Assembly (NCBI GenBank): GCA_013911165.1
Contig: JACETR010000017.1
Coordinates: 1-43,809, forward strand
Length of the DNA stretch: 43,809 bases
From: Planctomycetota bacterium
GTDB lineage: Bacteria > Planctomycetota > UBA8108 > UBA1146
Reading direction: 5' to 3'
Shown: positions 1 to 11,037 of the stretch, in pieces
How positions within the stretch are numbered: position 1 is the first letter of the stretch
Layout: each line of letters opens with the position of its first letter
Made by a program: the position numbers and the translations under genes
Notes under the pieces: model-generated
Told to the model about the DNA's origin: nothing
The model's database searches: none
Seen by the model: the letters and a program-made list of their open reading frames with translations, nothing else

Positions 1-249
1 CTCGCCATCATGCTCCAGGTCGAGCTCAACGATGCAGTGATCCTCTTCCCAGTGAATGAGATCAACGATGGAGCCCCGGGTCATTTTATGGGTGGTGCCG
101 AAAAGAGCATATTGGATCAATTGGCCGATGCTCGATTTGCCGCTCTCATTCGGACCGACCAGCCCGATCAAGCCTCTTTTGGGGATGTTATTGAGACGAA
201 TTTTGCGGAATTTGAGAAAGCCGTCCGCTCGCAGGTTTCTGATCAGCAA
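1..249 (-). CDS. AAA/SMC-type ATPase, N-terminal fragment (gene runs off the window)
   Basis: The first 83 residues of a protein on the minus strand are visible; the rest lies beyond base 1. Residues 29-40 contain a Walker A loop, GPNESGKSS, after a short strand-rich stretch (LLIRNLRADGF...KIRLNNIP). That is how SbcC/RecN/YhaN-like ATPases begin, so a role in DNA ends or repair is likely but unproven because coiled coils, Walker B and signature motif are missing. No ATG fits: an in-frame TGA lies two codons upstream of a TTG at 249, preceded by a GGGG-rich ribosome site, so TTG is the probable start. It overlaps the end of the upstream small ORF by 7 nt, which suggests translational coupling. 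SMC/SbcC-like is a family-level inference. Confidence 0.75.
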   Translation of the reverse strand, partial: MLIRNLRADGFLKFRKIRLNNIPKRGLIGLVGPNESGKSSIGQLIQYALFGTTHKMTRGSIVDLIHWEEDHCIVELDLEHDGE

Positions 250-497
250 GGGTCATCCCCTGCCTGTTGCTCGAGAATGAATCTCTCACCCAGTTTACGG
301 ACCTCGTCATATTTCCTCTGGCTCTCCGCATCGACCTTGCCTTCAAAGGCTCTCTTTTTGACTTCAAAAAGGCGGCGGAACTCTTCCAGCGGAGGGCGAA
401 TCGCCAGGCCATCCAGGAGCCAGTCCGATTCCCTTTGAACAGGTTCAGAAGCACCTGAATGACGGGGGTTGTCACGATTTGAATCGCGAGAATTCAT
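243..497 (-). CDS. small hypothetical protein (84 aa) coupled to the ATPase gene
   Basis: This encodes an 84-residue, highly charged protein with no recognised domain. The first 25 residues are polar and probably disordered; the remainder looks helical (LEEFRRLFEVKKRAFEGK, then KYDEVRKLGERF). There is no signal peptide or membrane segment. It is called real because its TGA stop overlaps the TTG start of the downstream ATPase, the usual arrangement of co-translated partners, and because no better frame exists here. The start ATG at 497 has only a weak GAGATGAG upstream. The 148 bases between it and the end of tsaE hold no other convincing gene. Its function is unknown; it may be an accessory subunit of the ATPase. 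Confidence 0.5.
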   Translation of the reverse strand: MNSRDSNRDNPRHSGASEPVQRESDWLLDGLAIRPPLEEFRRLFEVKKRAFEGKVDAESQRKYDEVRKLGERFILEQQAGDDPC

Positions 498-645
498 GTT
501 GTCTCATCTCATTTTCAATGAGGGGGACTGCTGAATCCGAATCGATCCGGATCAGGAAGCAGGCTGGCCCGTGATCGGGCCGGACAGCCCTGATTGTCCG
601 CTTCCCCTGCCCCGGTGCAAGTTTCTTCGCTGAAACCCCGTTGAA

Positions 646-1134
646 TCAGAGGGTCCCCAGAAGATTCATGCATTGCTGATAATGGTGCGATTCCGAGTCG
701 TTTGCCCCCACCCACTCGATCTGCACCCGACGGTGACCCTGATCCACGGTTTCAAAGCAGATCTGTAGCCTTTCGGGGGGAAGCATCCCCTCGATTCGCC
801 CGGCCCATTCGGCGGCGATGACCCCCGATTCCAGATAATCATTCCAACCGTGCAACGCCAATTCCTCCTGTTGATCCAGCCGATAGGCATCGACATGCAA
901 CAGGGGCACCTGACCCTCATGAAGGGTGGCGATGACGAATGTTGGACTGCGAACCTGACTGGCAAGCTGCATTCCTTCAGCCAGCCCCCTGACGAAGGTA
1001 GTCTTTCCGCTGCCGAGGTCTCCACGCAGATCCAGAAAGGTCCCGGGAACCATCGCTTTTGCCAACTGCCTGCCCAAATTTTCGGTGGCAGCTTCTCCTG
1101 CAAGGAGCAATTGAGCATGAAAAAGGTCAGACAT
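646..1134 (-). CDS. tsaE: TsaE, tRNA threonylcarbamoyladenosine biosynthesis ATPase
   Basis: TsaE is the small ATPase that works with TsaB and TsaD to form t6A at position 37 of ANN-decoding tRNAs in the cytoplasm. The 162-residue product has the normal family length. Walker A is GDLGSGKTT at residues 38-46, followed by the conserved VRSPTF (about 61-66) and a HVDAYRLD stretch (80-87), all typical of TsaE; the C-terminal part has the W-A motif region EWAGRIEGMLP. I chose the ATG at 1134, preceded by GGAAG at about 9 nt, because the longer open frame up to 1518 overlaps the opposite-strand propeller gene and has no family similarity. tsaB and tsaD are not in the window. Identification is confident. 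Confidence 0.93.
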   Translation of the reverse strand: MSDLFHAQLLLAGEAATENLGRQLAKAMVPGTFLDLRGDLGSGKTTFVRGLAEGMQLASQVRSPTFVIATLHEGQVPLLHVDAYRLDQQEELALHGWNDYLESGVIAAEWAGRIEGMLPPERLQICFETVDQGHRRVQIEWVGANDSESHHYQQCMNLLGTL

Positions 1135-1264
1135 TGCCGAGACTTCCAATTTCTTGTCGCATGGAGCACTGGAGGTGAACCAAGGGTAAGATTGGATCAC
1201 CTGATCGTCGTTGACAAGAGGAACTCTGTCACGGTTTGTGTCCACTGAAGGAAATCGGGGCGCC

Positions 1265-3388
1265 ATGTCTCCAACGGTTATCCAGCAGCAGGAGAAGCGG
1301 CAAATACCATCGATTGTCCTCTGGCTCCGTTTGACGACAATTCTCGTCTGTATATTGACGATCCAGCCGACTCTCCTGCTCGACGCGCAGGAAATCCCGA
1401 CAGGGCTGCCCCCGGGAATAGATCTGGAACTCCCCCCGGCTCCTGGTCCGGGCCCCGCTTTTCTTCCCCGACACAGTTCCCCCGGTTTTCTGCAGGCTCT
1501 GAGATCACTGGCCAGCAAAGATCCCGCTACTGCTGGAGAACTCCTGCTCGAGTGGATCCGCCAGAGGGAAGGGCGACTCGTCTTCGATGGCCCCCACCCT
1601 GCTGCTCCGGAAATGGATTCACATCCAGTTCAAACGATTCCAGCACCAGAAGTGCAACTTCATACCTGGGCAAAAACCTTGCCGGATGGATTTCTGAGAC
1701 AGGCTTTTCAAAATATGGATAGGCTTCCTCTCGATGGGACCCATCCGTGGATCTGGGCTCCCCATCTGGAAACCGAGGCCAGAATCGCCCTCGAAACGGC
1801 GGTTGAATCCGGAGACCGCAAGTCCGCTTCTATCCTTTGTCGACGACCGGGATTGGTCACCCTGATCCCGCCGGAGTGGCGCTCATGGATCTTTGAATCC
1901 ACGGAACGGCCAAGCATCTTTAGAAGTACCGGCGACACCCGAATCATGGATAATTCCATCGGTCAATTGTCTGATCCGGAGATCTGGAATGTCCACTCAT
2001 GGGAGTTGCAGATTCCGCCGACGATCGCGGATCCTCGGCGTGGAAAATCTGATGCTTCCCAACTCCCCCGAAGATCCTCGTTGGGGCGGGTACACGGTCT
2101 GATCAAAGATGACATCTTGGTTCTCGCAGAAGACCGAAAAATACGGGCTTATGAAAAGACCGGAAACACGGTGTGGAAATGGTCCCCTTCAACACGCGAA
2201 TACAAAGGGGACCCCCACCCTCCAGGAACGGGAACCCGGGTCCCCATCACCTCAGGGTCCCAGGCCCTTTTTCTGCTGCGAAGTCCACGTCTCTATCAAC
2301 CCCCCAATACCAATCTCACCGTCGAAGCCGAATCAGAAAAACACCTGGGCTGGATCGAAGGCCACATCCTCGATCTGGAACAGGTTCACAAAAAGCCCGA
2401 ATCAACGTGGAAACTCCCCATCGTGGAGGAAGGATTCTCCATCTCACCCACACCACTCTGGGTCGGGAGCTCACTCTTCGTCATCGCGACCAAGGGCCTT
2501 CAGGATGTGGAAACCTGGCTCTTTTCATTTGATACCGACAAAAGGACCGAACTCTGGAGAAGGAAACTGGAAACCCGGAGGATCGAAGAGTTCTCCATTC
2601 AGGATCTGCGCCAGGTCCTCATCACCAGTCATCTGACGCTGCACGAAAACATTCTCTCCATCGATCGGTCTCCCGGCAGGATCGATCGGGTCTGCAGCCA
2701 AACGGGAGAACACATCTCAGTGGTGATTCCACCGATTTATCCCATTTCTGATCTCCCCTCGTCACTGCAAATCCGCTGGGGAAATCGACGCCTTCAATAT
2801 TTCCCCAGGCCACGCCCCCCTGCATTCCCGGTCACTGTGACCATCGATTCGAAAAAGATGCGCCTGTGTATTCCCGACGGAAGCCGCCATCTTCTGGCAA
2901 CGAACCTCGAGAACGGGAGTCTTTTATGGAGCCTCCCTGTTTCCCGGTGGGAGTCGATTCTGGGAAGCCGCGATGGAAATGGGAATATCTGGTTACTGGA
3001 TTCTTCCGTGCCCGCAATGGGAAAATCCATCGGCGTGCGTCAGGTCACCCTCGAGGGAGAAGCCCTCCCGGACAGTCGCAGGAAAATCGGATTGGGTGAT
3101 GGCCCGGCGGCTCTCGTACCTGCTGATCCCAACCAGAAGGCTGTGATTCCCTATTTGCTGTCAGACCCGGTCTATGCCGATGGAGCACTGTGGATCTCTT
3201 CCATCCACGGAATCAAAACGGATTCTCTTGCCGAAGATGAGCCAACGAGACTGATCCCATGGCCAGCAGATTCCCTGGGTGGCTGGATTTTCCCATGGAA
3301 CGTGGACGGAGAATGCTGGGGTGTGATTCACCGGGGAGAGAGTCTCCGTGGAACTGGAAGCCGACTGGAAGTCTGGACTCCCAGGTAG
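1265..3388 (+). CDS. secreted PQQ-like beta-propeller protein
   Basis: This is a 707-residue exported protein. An N-terminal hydrophobic segment at about residues 15-40 acts as signal peptide or anchor, followed by a proline-rich linker. The body contains repeated propeller-like phrases: VLAEDRKIRAYEKTGNTVWKW, and later LLATNLENGSLLW with a following NIWLLDSS. These resemble PQQ-binding-like beta-propeller (outer-membrane-assembly-like) blades, in which a value is read and compared. No enzyme residues can be named, so the role is unknown, perhaps a surface or periplasmic scaffold. The ATG at 1265 is preferred over an upstream GTG/ATG frame because the segment before it is not signal-like. The gene converges on rsfS, with only one base between the two stop codons. 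Confidence 0.72.
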   Translation: MSPTVIQQQEKRQIPSIVLWLRLTTILVCILTIQPTLLLDAQEIPTGLPPGIDLELPPAPGPGPAFLPRHSSPGFLQALRSLASKDPATAGELLLEWIRQREGRLVFDGPHPAAPEMDSHPVQTIPAPEVQLHTWAKTLPDGFLRQAFQNMDRLPLDGTHPWIWAPHLETEARIALETAVESGDRKSASILCRRPGLVTLIPPEWRSWIFESTERPSIFRSTGDTRIMDNSIGQLSDPEIWNVHSWELQIPPTIADPRRGKSDASQLPRRSSLGRVHGLIKDDILVLAEDRKIRAYEKTGNTVWKWSPSTREYKGDPHPPGTGTRVPITSGSQALFLLRSPRLYQPPNTNLTVEAESEKHLGWIEGHILDLEQVHKKPESTWKLPIVEEGFSISPTPLWVGSSLFVIATKGLQDVETWLFSFDTDKRTELWRRKLETRRIEEFSIQDLRQVLITSHLTLHENILSIDRSPGRIDRVCSQTGEHISVVIPPIYPISDLPSSLQIRWGNRRLQYFPRPRPPAFPVTVTIDSKKMRLCIPDGSRHLLATNLENGSLLWSLPVSRWESILGSRDGNGNIWLLDSSVPAMGKSIGVRQVTLEGEALPDSRRKIGLGDGPAALVPADPNQKAVIPYLLSDPVYADGALWISSIHGIKTDSLAEDEPTRLIPWPADSLGGWIFPWNVDGECWGVIHRGESLRGTGSRLEVWTPR

Positions 3389-3389
3389 A

Positions 3390-3809
3390 TCAGTCTACAG
3401 AATCCAGAGCCGTGGAGCTTTGTTCCCCGGCGGCTGTCGCCAGTGCCTTGAAATCGACTTCGACCAGTGGAGCATGGGCCCACAATTGATCGAGGTCATA
3501 CATCTCTCTCGATTCTTCATCAAAGAGATGGAGCACGATCTCACCGTGGTCGATGCAGAACCAGCGGGCGTCATCGCGACCATGAATTCCCAGGCGAGGA
3601 AGGTGCAATGGTTTCAGATGGCGTTCGACCGCGTCCCCGAAGTTTCTCACCTGGCGACCGGAGCGCCCGGAAGCGAGAATAAAAAACGAGGAGATCTGCA
3701 GCATCTCCCGAACCCGCAAGATACGGATTCGCTCGGCACGCTGCTGATGGAGAAAGCAGGCCACATCGACGGCGATCTGCTGCAGTTCTTCCACACTCCT
3801 GGATTCCAT
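3390..3809 (-). CDS. rsfS: RsfS, ribosomal silencing factor (Iojap family)
   Basis: RsfS binds ribosomal protein uL14 on the 50S subunit and blocks subunit joining when nutrients are scarce. The 139-residue product has the family hallmarks: VACFLHQQRAERIRILRV near the N-terminus, SSFFILASGRSGRQVRNF at about 40-57 (the usual D-Y-F-V-I-A-S-G-x-S-x-x-Q region), the RLGIHGRDDARWFCIDHGEIVLHLF core, and the terminal YDLDQLW. The start ATG at 3809 has an AGGAG site at 8 nt. A terminator separates it from hppA upstream, so it has its own transcription unit or receives read-through. In many bacteria rsfS sits with nadD; here it does not. Confidence 0.95.
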   Translation of the reverse strand: MESRSVEELQQIAVDVACFLHQQRAERIRILRVREMLQISSFFILASGRSGRQVRNFGDAVERHLKPLHLPRLGIHGRDDARWFCIDHGEIVLHLFDEESREMYDLDQLWAHAPLVEVDFKALATAAGEQSSTALDSVD

Positions 3810-3884
3810 ACTCTGACTCCTGTCACCCTGACTGCATTCATTACCCTCGAAATTACCTTGTTCCAGCGACGGAGCAAGCCGATC

Positions 3885-3921
3885 AAAAAAGCAGCCTCGC
3901 CACGGGATCCCGTGGCGAGGC
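3885..3921 (-). terminator. Rho-independent terminator after hppA
   Basis: Bases 3894-3921 form a perfect 14-bp inverted repeat (GCCTCGCCACGGGA with its exact complement, no unpaired centre base). On the minus strand it is followed after three bases by six T residues (3885-3890). It lies between the hppA stop and the rsfS start, so it should stop hppA transcripts. On the plus strand the hairpin is followed by a five-T run about 12 bases later, so weak bidirectional action is possible. Confidence 0.88.
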
Positions 3922-3954
3922 TGATGAACCCCTTTTTGAACTCAGCAGGCTGAA

Positions 3955-6024
<2,070 letters not shown>

Positions 6025-6213
6025 CGTGTTCCTCCATCTTTCTGATCGGAAAGGTGGACCGCAGGCAAATAAGCGGCCACACAGCAGGCCTCAGGGCCCA
6101 CATTCCGGAAAGAAGGCTTCTACCAGAATCCGACGGCCACGGCAACCGAACCGGAATCGGAATCTGGCACCTAAAGCCCTGAAAGGAAGAGACTTACACC
6201 AAAATCAGAGTTT

Positions 6214-7569
6214 TCACTTCAACTCGATATATTGGCCATTGTTCTGCTGAGCGAGGTTTTTCATGAAGGAACGCAGTTTTTTCCCTGCTTGAGCAAAACC
6301 GACCGTATTCAATCGAACACGCTTGAATCGGTTCGCCTCCCTGACCCATTGAAGGATTGGGCCGGTGTCCAGAAGGGTGTTGTCCCTGCGGGGAGCTCCG
6401 TCGGAGAGCAGGAAGATGGCGCGCAAATTACCGGCACTGAAAGCCTGGCGAAGGGCATGATCGGTCCACGTCTCTCCCTGTGCCTCGAAGTTGCGCACGT
6501 AGGTGATCGCTTCCCGCTTGTTTCTCCCTGTCGCCTTCTTCAGCCCCTGCGACATCATTTTGATCTCATGATTGAAGGTAATGATGTTGAACAGGACATC
6601 ATCGGGGAGTTTTTCGATGGTTCGAATCAGTTCGTTTTGCACACGCTTGAGTCTTTGGCGGGCAGGGTTTGGAGCCATATCTTTTGGTTTGTCCGTATCA
6701 GGAGCCCCCACACCGGTTCCACCGGGTTGATTGTCCCCCGGTTCTTCCGGCAATGCGTCGATCTTCTCCATGCTTCCTGAAACGTCGAGAAGAAAGATGA
6801 CGTTCTTTGCCACCACTTCCATTCCGAAGAATGCCGGAGGATCTCTCCGAACCGACGTCATCCCCTTCTTTGCACTCCCCTTGGCGGGTTTTTTGTAATT
6901 GCCTTTGCGTGGAGCCCAAAAGTTACGCCAGTCATCCGCGTTACGAAAATCTTCACCGGTAATCTTGAGCAGGCACTTGCGGATTTCATAGGCCAAAAGC
7001 GAATCCGCATTACGCGCTTTTTCGAGCCGGGCCAATGCCTCGATCAAATGATCGACCGAAGCCAGATTTTCCTTCTTTGCCAATGCTTCTACGGAAGTCA
7101 ACGCCACCGTCGGATCCCTATCGTAGAGATTGGTGAGGACAGCCTTATTCGCTTCCAGTTCTTTTCGACTCGCCAGTACCAGAGTCAGGATCACCCGAAC
7201 CGGAGCACGTCGATCTTCGGTTGCCAATTTGCAGACACGCTCGAAAGCGTCCCCAGCCGGAAGTCCCACCAACTTGGACCCGATGTACCGTTCTATCCCG
7301 TAATGGTCCCCGCCCAATCCGACACTGACCAATGCATCGATTGCCTTGGGGGTTCCGATTTTGATCAATCGATCGACCGCGACGGAGGCCGGATCGAACT
7401 TGTCACCACGAATTGCTGCGGAGAGACGCTTCTTCTCCGAATTCACGTCTCCGTGAACTTGGGGGGTCACCCCCAGTGAACCGAAGAAAATGAAGAGAAA
7501 AAGAAGTGCCATAGGTACAGCCTGGGATCGCTGCACCACTTTAGAACGAGTGGGATTCAGGGGCTCCAT
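6214..7569 (-). CDS. exported HEAT-repeat and von Willebrand A domain protein
   Basis: The 451-residue product has an N-terminal hydrophobic segment (about residues 19-35) for export. Residues 45-210 consist of HEAT-like helical pairs (for example AVDRLIKIGTPKAIDALVSVGL). A lysine-rich linker follows, then a vWA domain from about residue 255 with an intact MIDAS motif, FLLDVSGSM (Asp near 262), and the later VRNFEAQGETWTDHAL and FLLSDGAPRRD segments. vWA domains bind metal-dependent protein ligands, so an adhesion or assembly role is plausible. The ATG at 7569 is chosen over TTG at 7575 because AAGGA then lies at the correct spacing. It diverges from the lipoprotein gene at 7819. Confidence 0.85.
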   Translation of the reverse strand: MEPLNPTRSKVVQRSQAVPMALLFLFIFFGSLGVTPQVHGDVNSEKKRLSAAIRGDKFDPASVAVDRLIKIGTPKAIDALVSVGLGGDHYGIERYIGSKLVGLPAGDAFERVCKLATEDRRAPVRVILTLVLASRKELEANKAVLTNLYDRDPTVALTSVEALAKKENLASVDHLIEALARLEKARNADSLLAYEIRKCLLKITGEDFRNADDWRNFWAPRKGNYKKPAKGSAKKGMTSVRRDPPAFFGMEVVAKNVIFLLDVSGSMEKIDALPEEPGDNQPGGTGVGAPDTDKPKDMAPNPARQRLKRVQNELIRTIEKLPDDVLFNIITFNHEIKMMSQGLKKATGRNKREAITYVRNFEAQGETWTDHALRQAFSAGNLRAIFLLSDGAPRRDNTLLDTGPILQWVREANRFKRVRLNTVGFAQAGKKLRSFMKNLAQQNNGQYIELK

Positions 7570-7730
7570 GGTCAATCCTTCTGCGCAATCACGGGTCTCA
7601 ATGGATCACTTTTTGGGACATTAAAAGTAACCCTTTGTGCCATTCTAGCCCGATTTCAACGGTTCCGGTAGGTCTGGCCCAGCACCCGATTGGCCGATTC
7701 GGGCAGGGTTATCGTATTCTTCTTGGTCCT

Positions 7731-7749
7731 GCGATGGGAATGCCATCGC
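7731..7749. promoter_or_regulatory. 7-bp inverted repeat in a divergent intergenic region
   Basis: GCGATGG and its complement CCATCGC flank a 5-base centre between the divergent HEAT/vWA and zincin-lipoprotein genes. There is no T-run on either side, so it is not a terminator. It could be an operator for one or both genes, or chance. The remainder of the 249-base gap shows no clear promoter. Confidence 0.25.
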
Positions 7750-7818
7750 TACAGTACCGAAAAACGGATTTCACTCCATTGAGAGGGGGAGGGAAGTCCA
7801 CTGATAGATCGTATCGCG

Positions 7819-9912
7819 ATGACCCTCTTGAAGAGACTCTTCCTGTTCGCAGCCTCACTGCCACTTCTGGCGGTCCTCGCCGGTTGCGGCGGTGGAAAAA
7901 AAGCCAGTGCCGATGCCACTCCACCCCTGATTGAACTTTTCACCGTCCAGGTGGAGGGCGAAGAGGCCGCTGTTGACTTTACGATCGTCGATCCCACAGA
8001 GAGTGAATGGACAGCGACGATTCATTTCAGTGAAGATTTGGGGCAACATTGGTCCCCTCTCTCTTCCGCTTCCCTGCTCGACGCAGAAATACTGCTCTCT
8101 CCCCCCTTCCAGCCGGTCAAAAGGATCTGGAACTGTAGAAATGACCTGAGTTCGATTCCGCAGGCAGACGTCATCCTCGAAGTTCGAATCAAAGATATGA
8201 ACGGAGAGGTCGTCAATAGCTTGCAGAGTGACACCATTTCCATCGGAGAGTCTGAAGCACCGGTCTACACTTCTGTCGAAGTTCCCGCAGGCCCTCTCGG
8301 AGGCTTGGTCAATATCACCGGCAGTGTCCTCGATCCTGATCAAGATCACCTGACTTTGACCATGGAATGGTCCGCCACAGGTGGAGCCCCATGGTCACCG
8401 GCAACGCTGATCAACGGTCCCGTCGTGATCCCCCCATCCGGCGATGGAAAACCGGCAAACTTTGAGATCATCTGGGATGCCCAGTCTGATACCCCGGGCA
8501 CGATCACTCCATTCGCAAAGTTCAGGCTTCTGCTTTCAGATGGAGGAGCCACTTCCAACTGGCTCAGTTCTTATCTGGCACTGAATACGATTCGCCCAGT
8601 CATCGATCATTTTACGATTGGAGACATCCCTTCGTATATGAATGGCCATGAGCCTTATCAGGGCGGAGGATCTTCGCTGATCCCCTTCATGCTGACGATC
8701 CCGTCTGCGGGAAGCCTGATACGTCTCGATTGGAGTTCCGGAAATGGCGGCGCTGCGATCGATCCGCAAAGCCTGATCCTTCTGGCCGACGTCCCAGTGT
8801 TCGGGAATGCCCCGGGGGTCAATCTTGCGTCCATGATGACACTGGGTGAAACCGGTGCAGAATGGCTGATTCCTTCGGACCAGAATCTGCCCACGGGAGA
8901 CCTGCAACTGACTGCCACGATTCAGGACATTCGTGGAAACATCTCCGAGATTGCGGAGTACTCCATCCATGTGGGTTCCGGCTCCAACTCTGTAAGACCT
9001 TTCGATATCGAGGATCGCTGGTTCATCGATTTCAGTCGAGACCACTTCGAAATCGGTTTCCTCGATGATGGATCAGGCGGCATCGTCCCCTTTGCTCAAA
9101 ATGGTGGAGACGGTATCCCCGATCACCTTCAGGATCTTTACACCGTTGGGCTGCAATCTTCGATGGATCCCGGAGCTGCAAATCCTCTTGATGACCATGT
9201 TCGTGGACTCGTCGAAAATCAGGTCATTGAACGGATTCGGATACTGTTCGAAAAAACCGAACTCTCCGATCTGCAGCCAAAGATTTCCTTTCAGGGAACC
9301 GCATTCAATTACAACAGTGCACTGGGAATCGGTGGTGACGATATAACTGTGGGAAGCTTTGCCCTGGGGCGAGCGACCTTTGACGCACGCAATCAGCATT
9401 ACGACGATGAGCGTGTGTCCGGAAGAGGTGTTTTCTCTTCAAACATGGTTCAGTACTACTGGGGAAGCGGAACCTTTATAAGTCGTTTCGGAGCACTCAT
9501 TCCCGGTTATGGAACGCCTGTAGGAACCCATCCCGAAGACACAGTGGTTCTCTCACCGGGATTTGACAGAACAAACCCCTCCAACAGCGCCAGTGCAAAC
9601 GCACGATTTGATGATATCTGGAGCGCCATTGATGCCTGGAGTCGATTGATCAGTGTCGTCGCAACCCATGAGATTGGCCATGCCATTGGACTCTGCACCA
9701 ATGGACACCCCCCTCTGGGGCTATTCGGTGGCGTCACAAGTGCGGATTTCACGGGCTACTTCACCACCCCTTACCACGTCGACACCCCGGGAAACAACAT
9801 CATGTCGTCAGCACTGGGATTGACGTCCGCCCTCGTCGAAGGACCTGCGGGCTATCGATTCAACGAATTAAACCAGGCTTATATCGCCGAGTGGATCGTG
9901 CTCGAGAACTGA
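7819..9912 (+). CDS. lipoprotein with zincin-type metalloprotease motif
   Basis: This 697-residue protein starts with a lipoprotein signal peptide (AVLAGC, acylated Cys22). The long middle part is rich in beta-sandwich-like sequence. Near the C-terminus ATHEIGHAIGL gives a zinc-binding HExxH motif (H617, E618, H621) with the metzincin glycine, and NNIMSSA at about 659-665 resembles a Met-turn. The third zinc ligand is not in the usual HExxHxxGxxH place; H630 in the NGH stretch or the His of YHVD just before the Met-turn are candidates. It is therefore probably an outer-surface or periplasmic protease of a divergent metzincin-like family. The ATG has a poor ribosome site, so the start is not certain. 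It leads a three-gene run. Confidence 0.75.
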   Translation: MTLLKRLFLFAASLPLLAVLAGCGGGKKASADATPPLIELFTVQVEGEEAAVDFTIVDPTESEWTATIHFSEDLGQHWSPLSSASLLDAEILLSPPFQPVKRIWNCRNDLSSIPQADVILEVRIKDMNGEVVNSLQSDTISIGESEAPVYTSVEVPAGPLGGLVNITGSVLDPDQDHLTLTMEWSATGGAPWSPATLINGPVVIPPSGDGKPANFEIIWDAQSDTPGTITPFAKFRLLLSDGGATSNWLSSYLALNTIRPVIDHFTIGDIPSYMNGHEPYQGGGSSLIPFMLTIPSAGSLIRLDWSSGNGGAAIDPQSLILLADVPVFGNAPGVNLASMMTLGETGAEWLIPSDQNLPTGDLQLTATIQDIRGNISEIAEYSIHVGSGSNSVRPFDIEDRWFIDFSRDHFEIGFLDDGSGGIVPFAQNGGDGIPDHLQDLYTVGLQSSMDPGAANPLDDHVRGLVENQVIERIRILFEKTELSDLQPKISFQGTAFNYNSALGIGGDDITVGSFALGRATFDARNQHYDDERVSGRGVFSSNMVQYYWGSGTFISRFGALIPGYGTPVGTHPEDTVVLSPGFDRTNPSNSASANARFDDIWSAIDAWSRLISVVATHEIGHAIGLCTNGHPPLGLFGGVTSADFTGYFTTPYHVDTPGNNIMSSALGLTSALVEGPAGYRFNELNQAYIAEWIVLEN

Positions 9913-9927
9913 TTGTAAAGAGGAAAC

Positions 9928-11034
9928 ATGAACAAGTTTTTTTTCAGTATCACGGCAATCATTTGCGGAGTTTTCTTCCTTCAACAGGAGAGGGCCCTGC
10001 TTGCCAATGATGACCCCTGGTTGCTGTTCCGCCATGCACAAACTGTCGTGGCTGGTGAGGTAACCGAGATACTGCAAGAAGAGAGGGATCTTCTCTATCA
10101 CTTGACGGCGGATACGCCCGGGAACCTGTTGTCAGGTTCTTCCGTCACCTGGTGGAGAGAGCCGGAAGGTGCGGGCACCGAGGGAATCGGTGCTCAAACC
10201 GGCACCCGCGGGGCATGGCTCGTGGCGGCGGAATCGGATGACTTGTACCCGATTCACGTGGCCACGCTCCTGCCTCGCGGATTTTTTCGCATGAACGATT
10301 TCAGTCAACTCGACGATCTTCGCCTGCTCCTGAAAAAGGAGCCGCAATACGCCGCTGCTCTGCGCCTGATCGAATCCCCCGATCGAGATATTCGCCGTAT
10401 TGCCATCGGCTGGTGGAGCCGAACCGATCTGAAAGTGACAGCAGACCAACAGCGGATTCTCGAAAACAGATTTTCCATGGAGATCGATCCCGCATGCCAA
10501 CGCTCCTGGCTCAACCTGTATCTCAGCAGGGATTGGAAGTTTGAAGCAGCAGGACTCTCCGAACTGGTCCCCCATTCACCGGACGGAACCGTCAGTTGGT
10601 TGACTCTTCGCTACCTTGAAAAATCAGGAACGACTCGACAGAAAGCCCGTCTGATCAGTTCCTGGCTCAACACTGACAATGCGGGCAAAGCCAAACTCGC
10701 CATTGCATTCCGCAAGCTCAACATGCGTGAAACTCATCCATGGCTGATTCAGGAAATCTCGAAGTCCCACGGAGAGCTTCGATTGCTGTGCATCGAAACT
10801 TTGGCTGCAACTGCAGATTCCAAATCAGAAACCGTCATCGAGTCACTTCTTCAATCAGATTGTGATCGCACTCGTGAAGCGGTGTTGAGTGGACTGGCAA
10901 AATCCAATGCTTCCCGTGGATTTGAGCTCCTCCGCCAGAAAGTTCAGGAAATGAATGATCGGGACCCCCTTTATCAACGGGCGAAGTCTCTCCAATCGGC
11001 TCCCACCAGAGTCCAGTCCATTTCCGGAAAGTAA
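9928..11034 (+). CDS. secreted helical-repeat protein, function unknown
   Basis: The 368-residue product begins with a clear signal peptide (FFFSITAIICGVFFLQQERALLA). Residues 35-120 look like a small beta-rich domain (TVVAGEVTEIL..., GAWLVAAESDD), somewhat like secreted OB-fold/NTR domains, though this is only an impression. From about residue 125 the sequence is alpha-helical with HEAT-like pairs (HPWLIQEISKSHGELRLLCIETLAA, then a similar unit). No catalytic motif is visible. An AGAGGA site precedes the ATG. It lies 15 nt after the lipoprotein gene and 3 nt before the next gene, so the three are almost certainly co-transcribed and may form one envelope complex. Confidence 0.72.
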   Translation: MNKFFFSITAIICGVFFLQQERALLANDDPWLLFRHAQTVVAGEVTEILQEERDLLYHLTADTPGNLLSGSSVTWWREPEGAGTEGIGAQTGTRGAWLVAAESDDLYPIHVATLLPRGFFRMNDFSQLDDLRLLLKKEPQYAAALRLIESPDRDIRRIAIGWWSRTDLKVTADQQRILENRFSMEIDPACQRSWLNLYLSRDWKFEAAGLSELVPHSPDGTVSWLTLRYLEKSGTTRQKARLISSWLNTDNAGKAKLAIAFRKLNMRETHPWLIQEISKSHGELRLLCIETLAATADSKSETVIESLLQSDCDRTREAVLSGLAKSNASRGFELLRQKVQEMNDRDPLYQRAKSLQSAPTRVQSISGK

Positions 11035-11037
11035 GGC

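Noticed and set aside
10..438. 142-residue plus-strand frame
   Set aside because: It runs antisense to the minus-strand ATPase start and small ORF, which have a Walker A motif and coupled starts.
515..715. Small minus-strand frame after tsaE
   Set aside because: It overlaps the end of tsaE in another frame and shows no ribosome site or domain.
646..1518. Longer tsaE frame of 290 residues
   Set aside because: The added N-terminus overlaps the signal-peptide region of the opposite-strand propeller gene and has no family similarity; the ATG at 1134 gives the normal TsaE length.
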